A program made the position numbers and the translations under genes. Of a stretch of DNA of 64,000 bases, positions 1 to 8,338 are shown in pieces. The DNA lies in contig JAPKZO010000008.1 of NCBI GenBank assembly GCA_026393755.1, positions 1 through 64,000 of the forward strand, given 5' to 3'. Each line of letters opens with the position of its first letter. Positions within the stretch are counted from its first letter, which is position 1. This DNA is from Acidobacteriota bacterium. Lineage in GTDB: Bacteria > Acidobacteriota > Vicinamibacteria > Vicinamibacterales > JAKQTR01. The notes under the pieces are model-generated. The model was not told the DNA's origin and made no database searches. It worked only from the letters and a program-made list of their open reading frames with translations.

Positions 1-40
1 CCACAATGATCTTCTTGACCTTGTCAGCAACCGCAGACAT
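1..40 (-). CDS. acpP: Acyl carrier protein, N-terminal fragment (cut by window edge)
   Basis: Only the first 13 codons are inside the window; they read MSAVADKVKKIIV, the usual opening of a bacterial acyl carrier protein, with an AGGAGG ribosome site four bases before the ATG. It lies 8 bp after fabG on the same strand, the classic fabD-fabG-acpP order. ACP carries growing acyl chains on a phosphopantetheine arm in type II fatty acid synthesis. The serine attachment site (DSL motif) lies outside the window, so the call rests on the N-terminus and context. Confidence 0.85.
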   Translation of the reverse strand, partial: MSAVADKVKKIIV

Positions 41-48
41 GCATCCTC

Positions 49-786
49 CTACGTATACATCCCGCCGTTGACGGCAAGGACCTGCCCCGTGATGTACGAA
101 GCCTCGTTCGAGGCCAGGAAACAGACGGCCGACGCGATATCTTCCGGACTGCCGAAGCGCCCGAGCGGCACCTTGCCCAGCCACTCGTTCTGCGTCTCGG
201 GCGGCAGGGCGCGCGTCATCTCGGTGTCGATGAGGCCCGGCGCCACCACGTTGACGGTGATGTTGCGCGACGCCACTTCGCGGGCGAGCGCCTTGCTGAA
301 TCCAATCAGCCCGGCCTTCGACGCCGCGTAGTTCGACTGTCCGGCGTTGCCCATCTGGCCGACCACCGAACTGATGCTGATGATCCGGCCGGCGCGTTGT
401 TTCATCATGGGCCGCAGCACCGCTTGCGAACAGATGAAGGCGCCCGTCAGGTTCACGTTGAGCACGCGGTCCCAGTCGTCCCGCTTCATGCGCATCAGCA
501 ACTGGTCGCGTGTGATGCCGGCGTTGTTCACCAGGATGTCGACGCGCCCGTGGCGGGCCATGACATCCGCGATCGTCGCCTCGACCCCGGCGGCGTCGGT
601 CACATCCATGACGGCCGTCTCAACGGCGCCCGCGCCACCGGTGGCCGCTGCCCCGGATGCGCCGGCCGCCATCACGTCGGCCGCGACGACATGAGCCCCG
701 CATCCAGCCAGCACGGCCGCAATCGTCTGGCCGATTCCTCTGGCCCCGCCAGTCACGACCGCGATTTTTCCGGTCAAATCCACCAT
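49..786 (-). CDS. fabG: 3-oxoacyl-[acyl-carrier-protein] reductase FabG
   Basis: FabG reduces 3-ketoacyl-ACP to 3-hydroxyacyl-ACP with NADPH in type II fatty acid elongation. The 245-residue protein has the short-chain dehydrogenase layout: nucleotide loop TGGARGIG at residues 12-19, NNAG at 87-90, and the catalytic set Ser140, Tyr153 and Lys157 in a YAASK motif. It ends with the normal GQVLAVNGGMYT tail. I chose the ATG at 786 because it gives the usual family length; the frame stays open to an ATG at 840, but that would add 18 residues unlike FabG. It sits between fabD and acpP. A 140-bp gap separates it from fabD and holds a duplicated 43-bp repeat. Confidence 0.96.
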   Translation of the reverse strand: MVDLTGKIAVVTGGARGIGQTIAAVLAGCGAHVVAADVMAAGASGAAATGGAGAVETAVMDVTDAAGVEATIADVMARHGRVDILVNNAGITRDQLLMRMKRDDWDRVLNVNLTGAFICSQAVLRPMMKQRAGRIISISSVVGQMGNAGQSNYAASKAGLIGFSKALAREVASRNITVNVVAPGLIDTEMTRALPPETQNEWLGKVPLGRFGSPEDIASAVCFLASNEASYITGQVLAVNGGMYT

Positions 787-828
787 CGTTCCCGTCCGAC
801 TCTCCTGCAATTCACCTGCATTCACGAT

Positions 829-923
829 CCTTCGACTCACTCGCCTCCCGTGCCACGCTCGTTCGCTCGGGACTGACAGCCCTTCGACTCACTCGTCGCG
901 CCGTCCACTTTCGTTCGCTCAGG
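829..923. repeat. Two 43-bp imperfect direct repeats between fabD and fabG
   Basis: Units at 829-871 and 881-923 align without gaps at 34 of 43 positions and are separated by 9 bp. Read on the minus strand each begins with a GAGCGAACG block and ends with GAGTGAGTCGAAGG. The second unit begins five bases after the fabD reading frame. No reading frame or hairpin with a U-run explains it; it looks like a dispersed intergenic repeat family inserted in the fab operon. Confidence 0.8.
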
Positions 924-925
924 GT

Positions 926-1855
926 CTACGACAACAAATCGGCCACGACCACGTCGAGGTCCGCCGGAGCCTCGAGCGTCAGGAAGATCCCGTCCTTGAT
1001 AATCTTACGTCCAAGCCCAGTCAGCACCGTTCCGGGTCCCACTTCAAGATACTTGCGGATGCCTTCGGATGCAAGCCGTTGCATTACCTCTTCCCAACGG
1101 ACCGGCGACGACACCTGCGTCACCAGCGCCTCGATGGCCGACCGGGCATCACGCTTCGGTTCGGCATCGACGTCAGCCACGACCGGCACGACCGGATCGG
1201 ATGCCGCCAGGGCGCGCAGTTCCGGCGCCAGCCGGGCTTCGGCCGGCTTCATGAGCGCGCAATGGAACGGGGCGCTCACGGGCAGCGGAATCGCCCGCCG
1301 GGCCCCTCGCGCTTTCGCCTGCACAATCGCCCGCGCGACGGCCTCCTTCGACCCGGCGATGACGATCTGCCCGGGCGCGTTCAGATTCGCCGTGCTCACC
1401 ACGTCGCCCTGCGCCGCTTCGGCACACGCGGCGGCAACCTGATCCGCATCGAGACCCAGAATCGCCGCCATGGCCCCCTGCCCGACCGGAACGGCCTCCT
1501 GCATGTACCGACCCCGCCGCCTCACGGCTCTCAGCGCGTCACCAAACGTGATCGTGCCAGCCGTCACATGTGCGGAGTACTCTCCCAGGCTATGGCCGGC
1601 GACAAACGCAGGCCGCACGCCCTTCGACACGACCAGGCGAGCGAGCGCCACGCTCACGGCGAGGATCGCAGGTTGCGTATTCTCGGTGAGGACCAGTTTG
1701 TCTTCGGGCCCGTTGTAGCACAGCCCGCTCAGATCCTCGCCCAGCGCCTCGTCGGCTTCCGCCATCGCGTCGCGGCACACGGGGTACGCGTCGGCGAACG
1801 CACGCCCCATCCCGACTCTCTGCGACCCCTGTCCCGGAAACAAGAACGCAATCAC
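926..1855 (-). CDS. fabD: Malonyl-CoA:ACP malonyltransferase FabD
   Basis: FabD moves malonyl groups from CoA to ACP, supplying the extender unit for fatty acid synthesis. The 309-residue product opens with FPGQGSQ, has the nucleophile elbow GHSLGEYS with Ser89, and the catalytic histidine in APFHCALM (His198). The start is the GTG at 1855, whose last two bases and following A form the TGA of plsX (GTGA, 4-bp overlap), so the two are translationally coupled; this also gives the family's normal length. The open frame extends further upstream to 1987 but that part is plsX read in another frame. Confidence 0.95.
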   Translation of the reverse strand: MIAFLFPGQGSQRVGMGRAFADAYPVCRDAMAEADEALGEDLSGLCYNGPEDKLVLTENTQPAILAVSVALARLVVSKGVRPAFVAGHSLGEYSAHVTAGTITFGDALRAVRRRGRYMQEAVPVGQGAMAAILGLDADQVAAACAEAAQGDVVSTANLNAPGQIVIAGSKEAVARAIVQAKARGARRAIPLPVSAPFHCALMKPAEARLAPELRALAASDPVVPVVADVDAEPKRDARSAIEALVTQVSSPVRWEEVMQRLASEGIRKYLEVGPGTVLTGLGRKIIKDGIFLTLEAPADLDVVVADLLS

Positions 1856-2856
1856 AACGCCATCCCCCGCAGCATCGACAACTCCTGCCGGATCCGCGGC
1901 ACCAGGCCGTCGGTGGCGAACCGATGCGCCATGACAATCGCATTCCGCACGGCCTTCTCCGACGATCGGCCGTGCCCGACGATGCACACGCCAGCGACGC
2001 CCAGCAGCGGCGCGCCCCCGTACTCTGAGTAGTCGACGCGCGTCCTGAACCGCTCGAACGCCTCGACCGCGGCCGATTGCCCCGGTGTTCCGCGCTCGAG
2101 AAACGCGCCATGCTGCCAGACCGCGTCGATCATCTCAACCACGCCTTCGCTCACCTTGATCACGACGTTGCCCGTGAAGCCGTCACAGACGACGACGTCG
2201 GCCGCCCCGGAGTATACGTCTCGCGCCTCGACATTCCCGATGAACTGGAGGCGGCTGGCCTTCAGCAGGGCGTGCCCCTCACGCGTGAGCGCATTGCCCT
2301 TGGTCTCTTCCTCGCCAATCGACAGCAGCCCGACTCGCGGTTCTCCCGTACCCAGGCCGACGCGGGCGAACACAGCGCCCATGATGCCGAAGGTCAGCAG
2401 GTGACGCGGCCGGCAGTTCGCGTTGGCTCCGACGTCGAGCAGGACGGCCGTTCCAGACTGCGTCGGCACCGCGGCGGCCAGGGCCGGCCGTTCGGCGCCC
2501 TCAAGCAGTCCCAGCGCGGTGTAAGCGGCAAGCACGGTCGCGCCAGTATTGCCCGCGCTGAAGAGCGCGTCGGCCTCACCGTTGGCCACCAATTCGGCAG
2601 CGACCTTGATTGACGCCTGAGGTTTGCGCCTGAGCGTGCGGGCGGGCGTCTCACCCATGCCGACCACGTCGGCCGCAGGCGCAATAGTGATGTCGAGCGC
2701 CGCGGAGTCTGGCAGCCGATCCAGTTCTTCGCGCAGCAACTCCGGAGGACCAACCAGCGTCACGCCCACTCCGGTCGCCCGGACAGCGGCCGCTGCCCCC
2801 TCCACGACCACGCGGGGGGCCCGGTCGCCCCCCATGGCGTCAACGGCTACCCGCAT
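1852..2856 (-). CDS. plsX: Phosphate acyltransferase PlsX
   Basis: PlsX converts acyl-ACP to acyl-phosphate, the donor for glycerol-3-phosphate acylation by PlsY at the membrane. The 334-residue protein begins with the family hallmark VAVDAMGGDRAP and keeps the glycine-rich stretches DVGANANCRP and SIGEEETKGN and the late GVAGVCIVGHGRS segment. It sits between rpmF (6 bp upstream) and fabD (4-bp overlap), the usual bacterial order, which links membrane lipid and fatty acid synthesis in one transcript. Confidence 0.96.
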   Translation of the reverse strand: MRVAVDAMGGDRAPRVVVEGAAAAVRATGVGVTLVGPPELLREELDRLPDSAALDITIAPAADVVGMGETPARTLRRKPQASIKVAAELVANGEADALFSAGNTGATVLAAYTALGLLEGAERPALAAAVPTQSGTAVLLDVGANANCRPRHLLTFGIMGAVFARVGLGTGEPRVGLLSIGEEETKGNALTREGHALLKASRLQFIGNVEARDVYSGAADVVVCDGFTGNVVIKVSEGVVEMIDAVWQHGAFLERGTPGQSAAVEAFERFRTRVDYSEYGGAPLLGVAGVCIVGHGRSSEKAVRNAIVMAHRFATDGLVPRIRQELSMLRGMAL

Positions 2857-2862
2857 GTCTGG

Positions 2863-3045
2863 CTAGGTCTCTTCGACCTCGCGAACCTGCCGCCCGCGAT
2901 AGTACCCGCAGTGGAGGCAGATCTGATGAGGGGCCTTGGCTTCGTGGCACTGCGGACACTGGCCGAGCGAGGCGGGCTTGAGCGCGTCGTGCGTGCGCCG
3001 CTTGGCGGTCCGCTGCTTGGAATGTCGTCGTTTTGGATTCGGCAT
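2863..3045 (-). CDS. rpmF: Large ribosomal subunit protein bL32
   Basis: This 60-residue basic protein starts MPNPKRRHSKQRTAKRRTHD, the standard bL32 N-terminus, and carries a four-cysteine zinc ribbon (CPQC ... CLHC). It is the zinc-binding version of the protein. The ATG at 3045 lies two bases after the yceD stop codon, with an AAGGA site in the end of yceD. Coupling of yceD, rpmF and plsX is widespread in bacteria and supports the call. Confidence 0.96.
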   Translation of the reverse strand: MPNPKRRHSKQRTAKRRTHDALKPASLGQCPQCHEAKAPHQICLHCGYYRGRQVREVEET

Positions 3046-3047
3046 GA

Positions 3048-3578
3048 CTAGGTTTCCTTCTTCATCTCCCGGAGCACCGCCAACCGCGGGTCCTCCCACC
3101 GCACCGCACACGAGCACGAACCGCTGTTCAGGTTCGCGCCGCACATCGCGCACAAACCCCGGCAGGTCGCGGCGCAGAGCGGCTTCATCGGGACCACCAT
3201 GAAGAACTGCTCCATCACCAGCTGGCCGAGGTCGATACGCTGGTCACTGAAATACGCGGTTGACAGATCGTCGTCCTCGATCTCCACCTCCCCATCTCCC
3301 TTGGCCTCGGAATGGGGCAGGTAGAGCACGTCGAAGGCCTCGTCAACCGGCATTTCGAAACCGACCAGGCACCGGCTGCACTCGAGTTCGAGCGTCGCCT
3401 GTATCCTGCCTGTCAGCCGGAACTGCTGGCGATCCTTCTGGATCGCCACAGTCAGGCTCACCGGCCCGCTGACGCCGAACAGACCCGCGTCGTTGGCCAG
3501 CGCATCGGCGGCTATCGTCCGCTCGACGCGAACATGCGCGTCGCGCATCTGGCTGACATCCAGCAGCAAGTCACTCAT
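3048..3578 (-). CDS. yceD: YceD/DUF177 family protein
   Basis: Proteins of this family are encoded directly before rpmF in most bacteria and have been linked in E. coli and plants to 23S rRNA accumulation. The 176-residue product has the family signature LECSRCLVGFEMPV in the middle and an acidic EIEDDDL stretch, followed by a cysteine-rich tail (CAATCRGLCAMCGANL and CSC) typical of the zinc-binding subgroup. I chose the ATG at 3578; an ATG at 3599 is possible. It is the first gene of the fab operon, and a promoter is visible just upstream. Confidence 0.9.
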   Translation of the reverse strand: MSDLLLDVSQMRDAHVRVERTIAADALANDAGLFGVSGPVSLTVAIQKDRQQFRLTGRIQATLELECSRCLVGFEMPVDEAFDVLYLPHSEAKGDGEVEIEDDDLSTAYFSDQRIDLGQLVMEQFFMVVPMKPLCAATCRGLCAMCGANLNSGSCSCAVRWEDPRLAVLREMKKET

Positions 3579-3612
3579 CTGTCGCGACTTCCGGCACATG
3601 CACAGATTTTCA

Positions 3613-3641
3613 ACTATACCATGGGCCGAAAGCCGAGTCAG
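3613..3641 (-). promoter_or_regulatory. Sigma-70 type promoter for the yceD-rpmF-plsX-fabDG-acpP operon
   Basis: On the minus strand a CTGACT -35 box (3636-3641) is followed after exactly 17 bases by a TATAGT -10 box (3613-3618). It lies in the only gap (64 bp) between dgt and yceD and about 35 bp before the chosen yceD start, so it fits as the operon promoter. This is a pattern match only. Confidence 0.55.
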
Positions 3642-3642
3642 C

Positions 3643-4710
3643 CTATTCCAGCCGGTCGTCCCAGCGGCCCGACAGCGCGACCCAGGGTTTGGGTATGAAA
3701 AGATGCTCAAACAGGGCGACGGCGTACCGATCGGTCATGCCGGCCAGGAAATCGCTCGCCGCCACGTCGAGGCCGTCGCGCTCGAGCGTCGGGCCGTCGA
3801 GGAACCGCTCCGGCTGCTCTCGGACCTTCTCCCACAACCCGCCCAGAATGCCGGCCGCCTTCTTGAATTCGGCAGTTGACAGCTGATTCTCGTACACCGT
3901 GGCATACAGGAAACTCCGGAGCTCAAGCATCGCCTGAAGCACCGGCTCGGTCATCCGGATCTCTGACAGGCCGCCTTCGAGCGTCGCGTTCACCACGTCG
4001 GCGACCATCCGCCCGATTCGCCCCGAGTGCGTCAGGCCCAATACCTTCGTCGGCCCGGCCGGAAGCGAACCAATATCGAGAATGCCTGCCCGAACGGCAT
4101 CGTCAATGTCGTGATTGACGTACGCGATCAGATCCGAGAGGCGCGTGATCTGCCCCTCGAGCGTCAATGCCGCATCAGGCACGTCCGGGCCAATCGGCGC
4201 TCCGCGCTTGCCCTTCGAGTGCTTGGAGATACCGTCTCGAACCTCGATGGTCAGATTCAACCCGGCACCATTCCGTTCGAGCACGTCAACGATGCGCAGA
4301 CTCTGATGATCGTGCTCGAACCCGCCAGGCACCAGGTCGGCGAGCACGCGCTCTCCCTGGTGGCCGAAGGGCGTGTGGCCCAGGTCGTGCCCGAGCGCGA
4401 TGGCCTCGGTCAGTTCTTCCTGGAGGGCCAGCGCCTTACTGATGGTCCGCGCAATCTGCGAGACCTCAAGCGTATGCGTCAGCCGGGTCCGGTAATGATC
4501 GCCGGTCGGAGCGAAAAAGACCTGGGTCTTGTGCTTGAGCCGGCGGAACGCCTTGCAGTGCACGATGCGATCACGATCGCGCTGGAACGCCGGACGGATG
4601 TCGTCTTCAGGCTCAGGCCACAGCCGGCCCCGGCTGGCCGCGCTCCGGGCCGCCTGCGGCGCCAGCATGCGCTCTTCGCGTTGCTCGAGAACTTCGCGGA
4701 TCGTCGGCAC
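3643..4710 (-). CDS. dgt: dGTPase-like HD-domain phosphohydrolase
   Basis: This 355-residue protein belongs to the dNTP triphosphohydrolase family that cleaves dNTPs to nucleosides and tripolyphosphate. The HD-domain metal ligands are visible: HCKAFRRLKHKTQV, RLTHTLEVSQIAR and ALGHDLGHTPFGHQGE. It is shorter than E. coli Dgt and matches the short dGTPase-like type found in many bacteria, whose in-cell substrate is often uncertain. The start is a GTG at 4710 with GGAGA eight bases upstream. It lies 23 bp after deoB, another nucleotide-metabolism gene. Confidence 0.9.
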   Translation of the reverse strand: MPTIREVLEQREERMLAPQAARSAASRGRLWPEPEDDIRPAFQRDRDRIVHCKAFRRLKHKTQVFFAPTGDHYRTRLTHTLEVSQIARTISKALALQEELTEAIALGHDLGHTPFGHQGERVLADLVPGGFEHDHQSLRIVDVLERNGAGLNLTIEVRDGISKHSKGKRGAPIGPDVPDAALTLEGQITRLSDLIAYVNHDIDDAVRAGILDIGSLPAGPTKVLGLTHSGRIGRMVADVVNATLEGGLSEIRMTEPVLQAMLELRSFLYATVYENQLSTAEFKKAAGILGGLWEKVREQPERFLDGPTLERDGLDVAASDFLAGMTDRYAVALFEHLFIPKPWVALSGRWDDRLE

Positions 4711-4733
4711 AAGCGGTCTCCTCTCCTGGTCTC

Positions 4734-5924
4734 CTACGTGCCCTGCCTGACGATCTTCCGGAGAACGCTCCGGCCATGTCGCAGCGGCCCGACGCCAAAC
4801 AGGTCGGCCAGCGTCTGGCCGAGGTCGGCAAAGGTATCGCGGGTGCCGAGGTCGACGCCGGCGACCGCGCGCGCCCCGTACATCAGCAGCGGCACGTACT
4901 CACGCGCGTGGTCGGTCGAACTCGTGGTGGGATCGTTGCCGTGGTCTGCCGTGATCACCAGGAGGTCATCAACCCGCAAGCATGGAAGCAACGAACCCAG
5001 GCGCAGGTCGAACCGCTCGAGATTCGCCGCGTACCCTGCCACGTCATTGCGGTGGCCGTACTGGGTGTCGAAGTCGACGAGGTTGGCGAAGATCAGGCCA
5101 TCGGGCGCCGACGCGATTGCGCGATCGACGGCATCCATCCCGTCCGAATCCGACGTCGTATGAACGGCCTCCGCAATTCCGTGCCCGGCAAACAGGTCAC
5201 GGATCTTGCCGATCGCGATCACGGGCACGCCCTTCGCCGTCAGCCGATCGAGCAGCGTCGGCTCGAACGGCGCCAATGCATAGTCGTGCCGGTTCGAGGT
5301 TCGCGTGAAGTGGCCTGGCTGGCCAACGAACGGCCTGGCAATCACCCGGCCGACACCCATGCCCAGACCGAACATCTCGTAGGCGATCTCGCAGATTCGG
5401 TACAGCTCCGGCACCGGGATCACGTCCTCGTGTGCCGCAATCTGAAAGACGCTGTCGGCGGACGTGTACACAATCGGTTGACCCGTCCGGATATGCTCGC
5501 GCCCGAGATCGTCGATGATCTGCGTCCCTGACGCGACGGTGTTGCCGAGAATCGTGCGGCCGATGCGGCGCTCATACTCACGGATCGCGTCGAGCGGGAA
5601 GCCGTGCGGAAACGTGGGGAACGCGTGCTCGAGCACGAGCCCCATCATCTCCCAGTGCCCGGTCACCGAATCCTTGCCGGGCGACCGCTCGGCCATTCGG
5701 CCGTAGGCGGCCGCGGGCGAGGCGGGCGGGATCTGGCCGGCCAGCGGCAGAATGCGCGAGATGCCGAGGGCGTTGAGATGCGGGATGCGGAGCAGATGGC
5801 GCTCCGCGATGTGCCCCAGCGTATTGCTGCCCGCGTCGCCGTACGCGGCGGCATCCGGCAACTCGCCGACCCCGACGCTGTCGATGACGATGACGAAGAC
5901 GCGGCGGAACGGCTGGAGCGGCAT
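4734..5924 (-). CDS. deoB: Phosphopentomutase DeoB
   Basis: DeoB interconverts ribose-1- and ribose-5-phosphate (and the deoxy forms), joining nucleoside breakdown to central metabolism. The 396 residues match the usual size. The alkaline-phosphatase-type metal sites are visible: [15 protein letters not shown] with GSNTLGH near the N-terminus, the phospho-acceptor region [13 protein letters not shown], then [11 protein letters not shown] and [11 protein letters not shown] later on. It is followed by dgt and preceded by hfq with a 44-bp gap. Confidence 0.96.
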   Translation of the reverse strand: MPLQPFRRVFVIVIDSVGVGELPDAAAYGDAGSNTLGHIAERHLLRIPHLNALGISRILPLAGQIPPASPAAAYGRMAERSPGKDSVTGHWEMMGLVLEHAFPTFPHGFPLDAIREYERRIGRTILGNTVASGTQIIDDLGREHIRTGQPIVYTSADSVFQIAAHEDVIPVPELYRICEIAYEMFGLGMGVGRVIARPFVGQPGHFTRTSNRHDYALAPFEPTLLDRLTAKGVPVIAIGKIRDLFAGHGIAEAVHTTSDSDGMDAVDRAIASAPDGLIFANLVDFDTQYGHRNDVAGYAANLERFDLRLGSLLPCLRVDDLLVITADHGNDPTTSSTDHAREYVPLLMYGARAVAGVDLGTRDTFADLGQTLADLFGVGPLRHGRSVLRKIVRQGT

Positions 5925-5968
5925 GAGTCCGTCCGATATGACTGGCGTGCCCGGGGAGGCGACGACGA

Positions 5969-6229
5969 TCAGCCCTGCTCCGGAAGGTTCGGTGCGCCCG
6001 TGGCGCGCGGCGCGCGGATCGACGCGATGGCGTGCTTGAAGACCATGCTGTCGATGCCGTCCTGTTCGACCAGCACGGCGAATCGATCAAAGTTGGTGAC
6101 GCGAGCCTCGAAGTCGGTGCCGTCCATCAGAAGAAACCGCACCGTGGCGCGGCTGCGCCGCGCGATGTTGAGGAAGCCGTCCTGGACATCAGGGGCCGCC
6201 GGCGCTCTCGTGTCAGACATCTGGGCCAT
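5969..6229 (-). CDS. hfq: RNA chaperone Hfq
   Basis: Hfq is a hexameric Sm-fold protein that pairs small RNAs with mRNAs. The 86-residue product contains the Sm1 part [19 protein letters not shown] and the Sm2 signature FKHAIASI (YKHAI in E. coli). The Sm1 region is divergent, with QDGFLN replacing the common QDxFLN. The ATG at 6229 overlaps the end of miaA by 17 bp and has GGAG ten bases upstream; an ATG at 6220 is also possible. The miaA-hfq order is conserved in many bacteria, which strengthens the identification. Confidence 0.88.
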   Translation of the reverse strand: MAQMSDTRAPAAPDVQDGFLNIARRSRATVRFLLMDGTDFEARVTNFDRFAVLVEQDGIDSMVFKHAIASIRAPRATGAPNLPEQG

Positions 6230-7217
6230 CGGTGGCAGTCTCCGCAAGCGGACCGGTGACCGACATCAGGCCGAGCCGCGCACCAATCATGCGCCCGGCT
6301 TCGTCGATCGCGTCGTCTCGTTCACCAGCCCTGTGAATCCAGACTAGATTAGGCTCTTTGCGGAACCAGATCAACTGCCGCCGCGCGTAGTGACGGTTCT
6401 CGCGGACGATGAGCTCGCGTGTCGCCGCCTCGTCGCGCTCGCCGCGGACGTGCTCCAGCACACGCCGATAGACGTATCCGGTGAACGGCCGCGATGTCGC
6501 CGGCACCCCGATCGCTAACGCCTGCCGCACTTCGTCGACAATGCCGCGCGCAAACTGGACATCGACGCGCCGCGCAATCCGATCCGTGATCTCGGTCCAC
6601 GGCGGCGCAACCACGAGGCCAATCACCGTCCAGCCGTCGAGCGGCGCGCGCGTATCGGCGAAGTGCTGTGTCAGCGGCGTGCCGCTCTTCAGGTACACCT
6701 CGAGGGCGCGCACGATACGGACCAGGTCGCGCGACTGAATCCGGACGGCGGATGGCGGATCGACGCGCGCCAGCCAGCGATGGAGACGCTCCACGCCGCG
6801 CTGCGCCGCAATCCGCTCGAGCCGGCCGCGGATCGCGGGGTCCCGCGCAGGCCCCGGAAACAGCCCGCGCACCAGCGCCCGGTAGTAGAAGCCGGTTCCT
6901 CCGACCAGGATCGGAAGGCGGCCCCGCTTCCGGATGTCGAGGATGGCCCGCATCGCGTCACGGGCGTAGTCTGCGGCGGTGTACTCACAGGAGGGTTCGA
7001 CCAGATCGACCAAGTAGTGCGGCACACCGTCCTGCTGGACGATCGGCACCTTGTCGGTTCCGATGTCGAAGCCTTTGTACACGGCCGTGGAATCGCAGCT
7101 GATGATCTCGCCGCCAAACCGCTTCGCCAGTGCGAGTCCGAGCGCGCTCTTGCCGCTGGCGGTCGGTCCCAGAATGGCGACCACGGTGCGATCGATTCCG
7201 GGGTCTCCGTGGTTCAT
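6213..7217 (-). CDS. miaA: tRNA dimethylallyltransferase MiaA
   Basis: MiaA adds a dimethylallyl group to N6 of A37 in tRNAs that read UNN codons. The 334-residue product has the P-loop GPTASGKSALG at the N-terminus, the substrate motif ISCDSTAVYKGFDIGT, VGGTGFYYRALVRGL, and the tRNA-binding FTGYVYRRVLEHV region. The ATG at 7217 overlaps the stop of the small upstream reading frame (ATGA), so the real start is well defined although the open frame runs on to 7517. Confidence 0.95.
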   Translation of the reverse strand: MNHGDPGIDRTVVAILGPTASGKSALGLALAKRFGGEIISCDSTAVYKGFDIGTDKVPIVQQDGVPHYLVDLVEPSCEYTAADYARDAMRAILDIRKRGRLPILVGGTGFYYRALVRGLFPGPARDPAIRGRLERIAAQRGVERLHRWLARVDPPSAVRIQSRDLVRIVRALEVYLKSGTPLTQHFADTRAPLDGWTVIGLVVAPPWTEITDRIARRVDVQFARGIVDEVRQALAIGVPATSRPFTGYVYRRVLEHVRGERDEAATRELIVRENRHYARRQLIWFRKEPNLVWIHRAGERDDAIDEAGRMIGARLGLMSVTGPLAETATDGPDV

Positions 7218-7309
7218 CGGCCGCCGAGTCCACGAACGACGACCCACGCCGCCAGGAGGGACAGCAACACGAACCACCCGAACTGTTGGATGCGATTCGG
7301 CAGCGCCAT
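7214..7309 (-). CDS. Single-pass membrane microprotein (31 residues), unrecognised
   Basis: I do not recognise this protein. It starts MALPNRIQQFGWFVLL and continues as one hydrophobic helix (about residues 10-26, with two Trp and a run of Leu/Ala/Val) ending in RGLGGR. The positive Arg near each end and the single helix suggest an inner-membrane miniprotein. Its ATG shares one base with the tonB stop (TAATG) and its own TGA overlaps the miaA start (ATGA), so it is joined at both ends and is very unlikely to be accidental. No strong ribosome site is visible, consistent with reinitiation after tonB. Confidence 0.72.
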   Translation of the reverse strand: MALPNRIQQFGWFVLLSLLAAWVVVRGLGGR

Positions 7310-8256
7310 TATCGATCTGGCGGGGGTTCGTTGTAGTAGAACGTGACGGTGAACCGGGCCTTCTCGTCGGGGTACTCGGGCGGCAACGGCTGCGTCGGAT
7401 TCGACGAGGCAACGGCGTTGAACGACGAGTTGTTGAACGCGTCAACTGACGAGGGGCCAGCCACTCCCAGTTCCGTGATGCTGCCGTCCTTGTGCACGAC
7501 GAAGGTGACAACAACATGCCCCTTCAGCGCCATCGCGGCGTACGGGATGAACCAGTTCCGCTTGATCTGCGCGATGAAGCGCCTGACCCACGGCCCGAAC
7601 TCGACACCCTTCGTATCAAACTGAATCGCCGATCCGAACTGGCCCCCGCCCTGCGAATTGTCGAAGATCTGCGGCGGCGCATACCGCTGGACGTTGCGGA
7701 TCGCCTCACCCAGCCGGTCCCCCGACACGCCCCCGGCACCTGCCCGCGGCAGCGGCGCCGGACCCGTGAGGCCACGCAATACCGAATCTTCCTGCACTCT
7801 CGGTCCCGGAGGTCCCGGCGCCGGTTGCCCGGGGCTGGCCGCGTCCTGCGGCGACCGCATCTGTGGCGGCGGCGCAGGCTGGTCGATGCGCTCGGGCGTA
7901 TTCCCCCGCGAGAACGGCTGCAGGTTCATCGGACTTGGCATCCGTTCCGGTGACTGCGTCGAGCGGTCACGGTCTGACAAGTCAGACCCCTTCGGCTTCT
8001 GCTTGGCATCGAACTCGGCACGCGGCTGGACGAAGACGAATCGCCGGGCCTCGTTCTCACGCTGCCGCATCATCGCCATTCGCTGCTCGACTTCGCTCGC
8101 ATCCGGCTTTCCGACCGGAAACAACTGGGGAGCCAGGATGACGAGGATGGTCACCGCCAGGTGCACGACGAGCGACAGCAGCACGCCCTCCCGCCACGAC
8201 ATGGCGCGGTCCATGCCGGAAACATCGGTGTGTTGATCGTCGAAGTTGAAGTACAT
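7309..8256 (-). CDS. TonB-like energy transducer, C-terminal TonB domain
   Basis: The 315-residue protein has the TonB plan: a short cytoplasmic start, one membrane helix (VLLSLVVHLAVTILVILA, about residues 25-42), a long Pro/Arg/Gln-rich periplasmic spacer, and a C-terminal TonB domain (GHVVVTFVVHKDGSITELGV ... FTVTFYY). Such proteins pass proton-motive force from ExbB/ExbD to outer-membrane receptors; TolA-like roles are possible because no exbBD is in view. The ATG at 8256 fits the promoter found upstream; the open frame to 8325 would start upstream of that -10 box. Confidence 0.82.
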   Translation of the reverse strand: MYFNFDDQHTDVSGMDRAMSWREGVLLSLVVHLAVTILVILAPQLFPVGKPDASEVEQRMAMMRQRENEARRFVFVQPRAEFDAKQKPKGSDLSDRDRSTQSPERMPSPMNLQPFSRGNTPERIDQPAPPPQMRSPQDAASPGQPAPGPPGPRVQEDSVLRGLTGPAPLPRAGAGGVSGDRLGEAIRNVQRYAPPQIFDNSQGGGQFGSAIQFDTKGVEFGPWVRRFIAQIKRNWFIPYAAMALKGHVVVTFVVHKDGSITELGVAGPSSVDAFNNSSFNAVASSNPTQPLPPEYPDEKARFTVTFYYNEPPPDR

Positions 8257-8271
8257 CAGTGACTTACATTG

Positions 8272-8280
8272 ATTATAGCA
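8272..8280 (-). promoter_or_regulatory. Extended -10 promoter upstream of the tonB-like gene
   Basis: The minus strand reads TGCTATAAT, a perfect TATAAT (8272-8277) with the TG of an extended -10 element. The -35 region is poor, which is usual for extended -10 promoters. It lies 16 bp before the chosen tonB start and would drive tonB, the microprotein, miaA and hfq. Confidence 0.6.
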
Positions 8281-8338
8281 TCCGAGCTTGGAGCGTCTGC
8301 CCTGCGGCCCATTGAGGCGGGACAACCATCCCGGGGCA

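Noticed and set aside
5604-6347. Plus-strand frame of 247 codons opposite deoB and hfq
   Set aside because: It overlaps three real minus-strand genes and has no motif or ribosome site.
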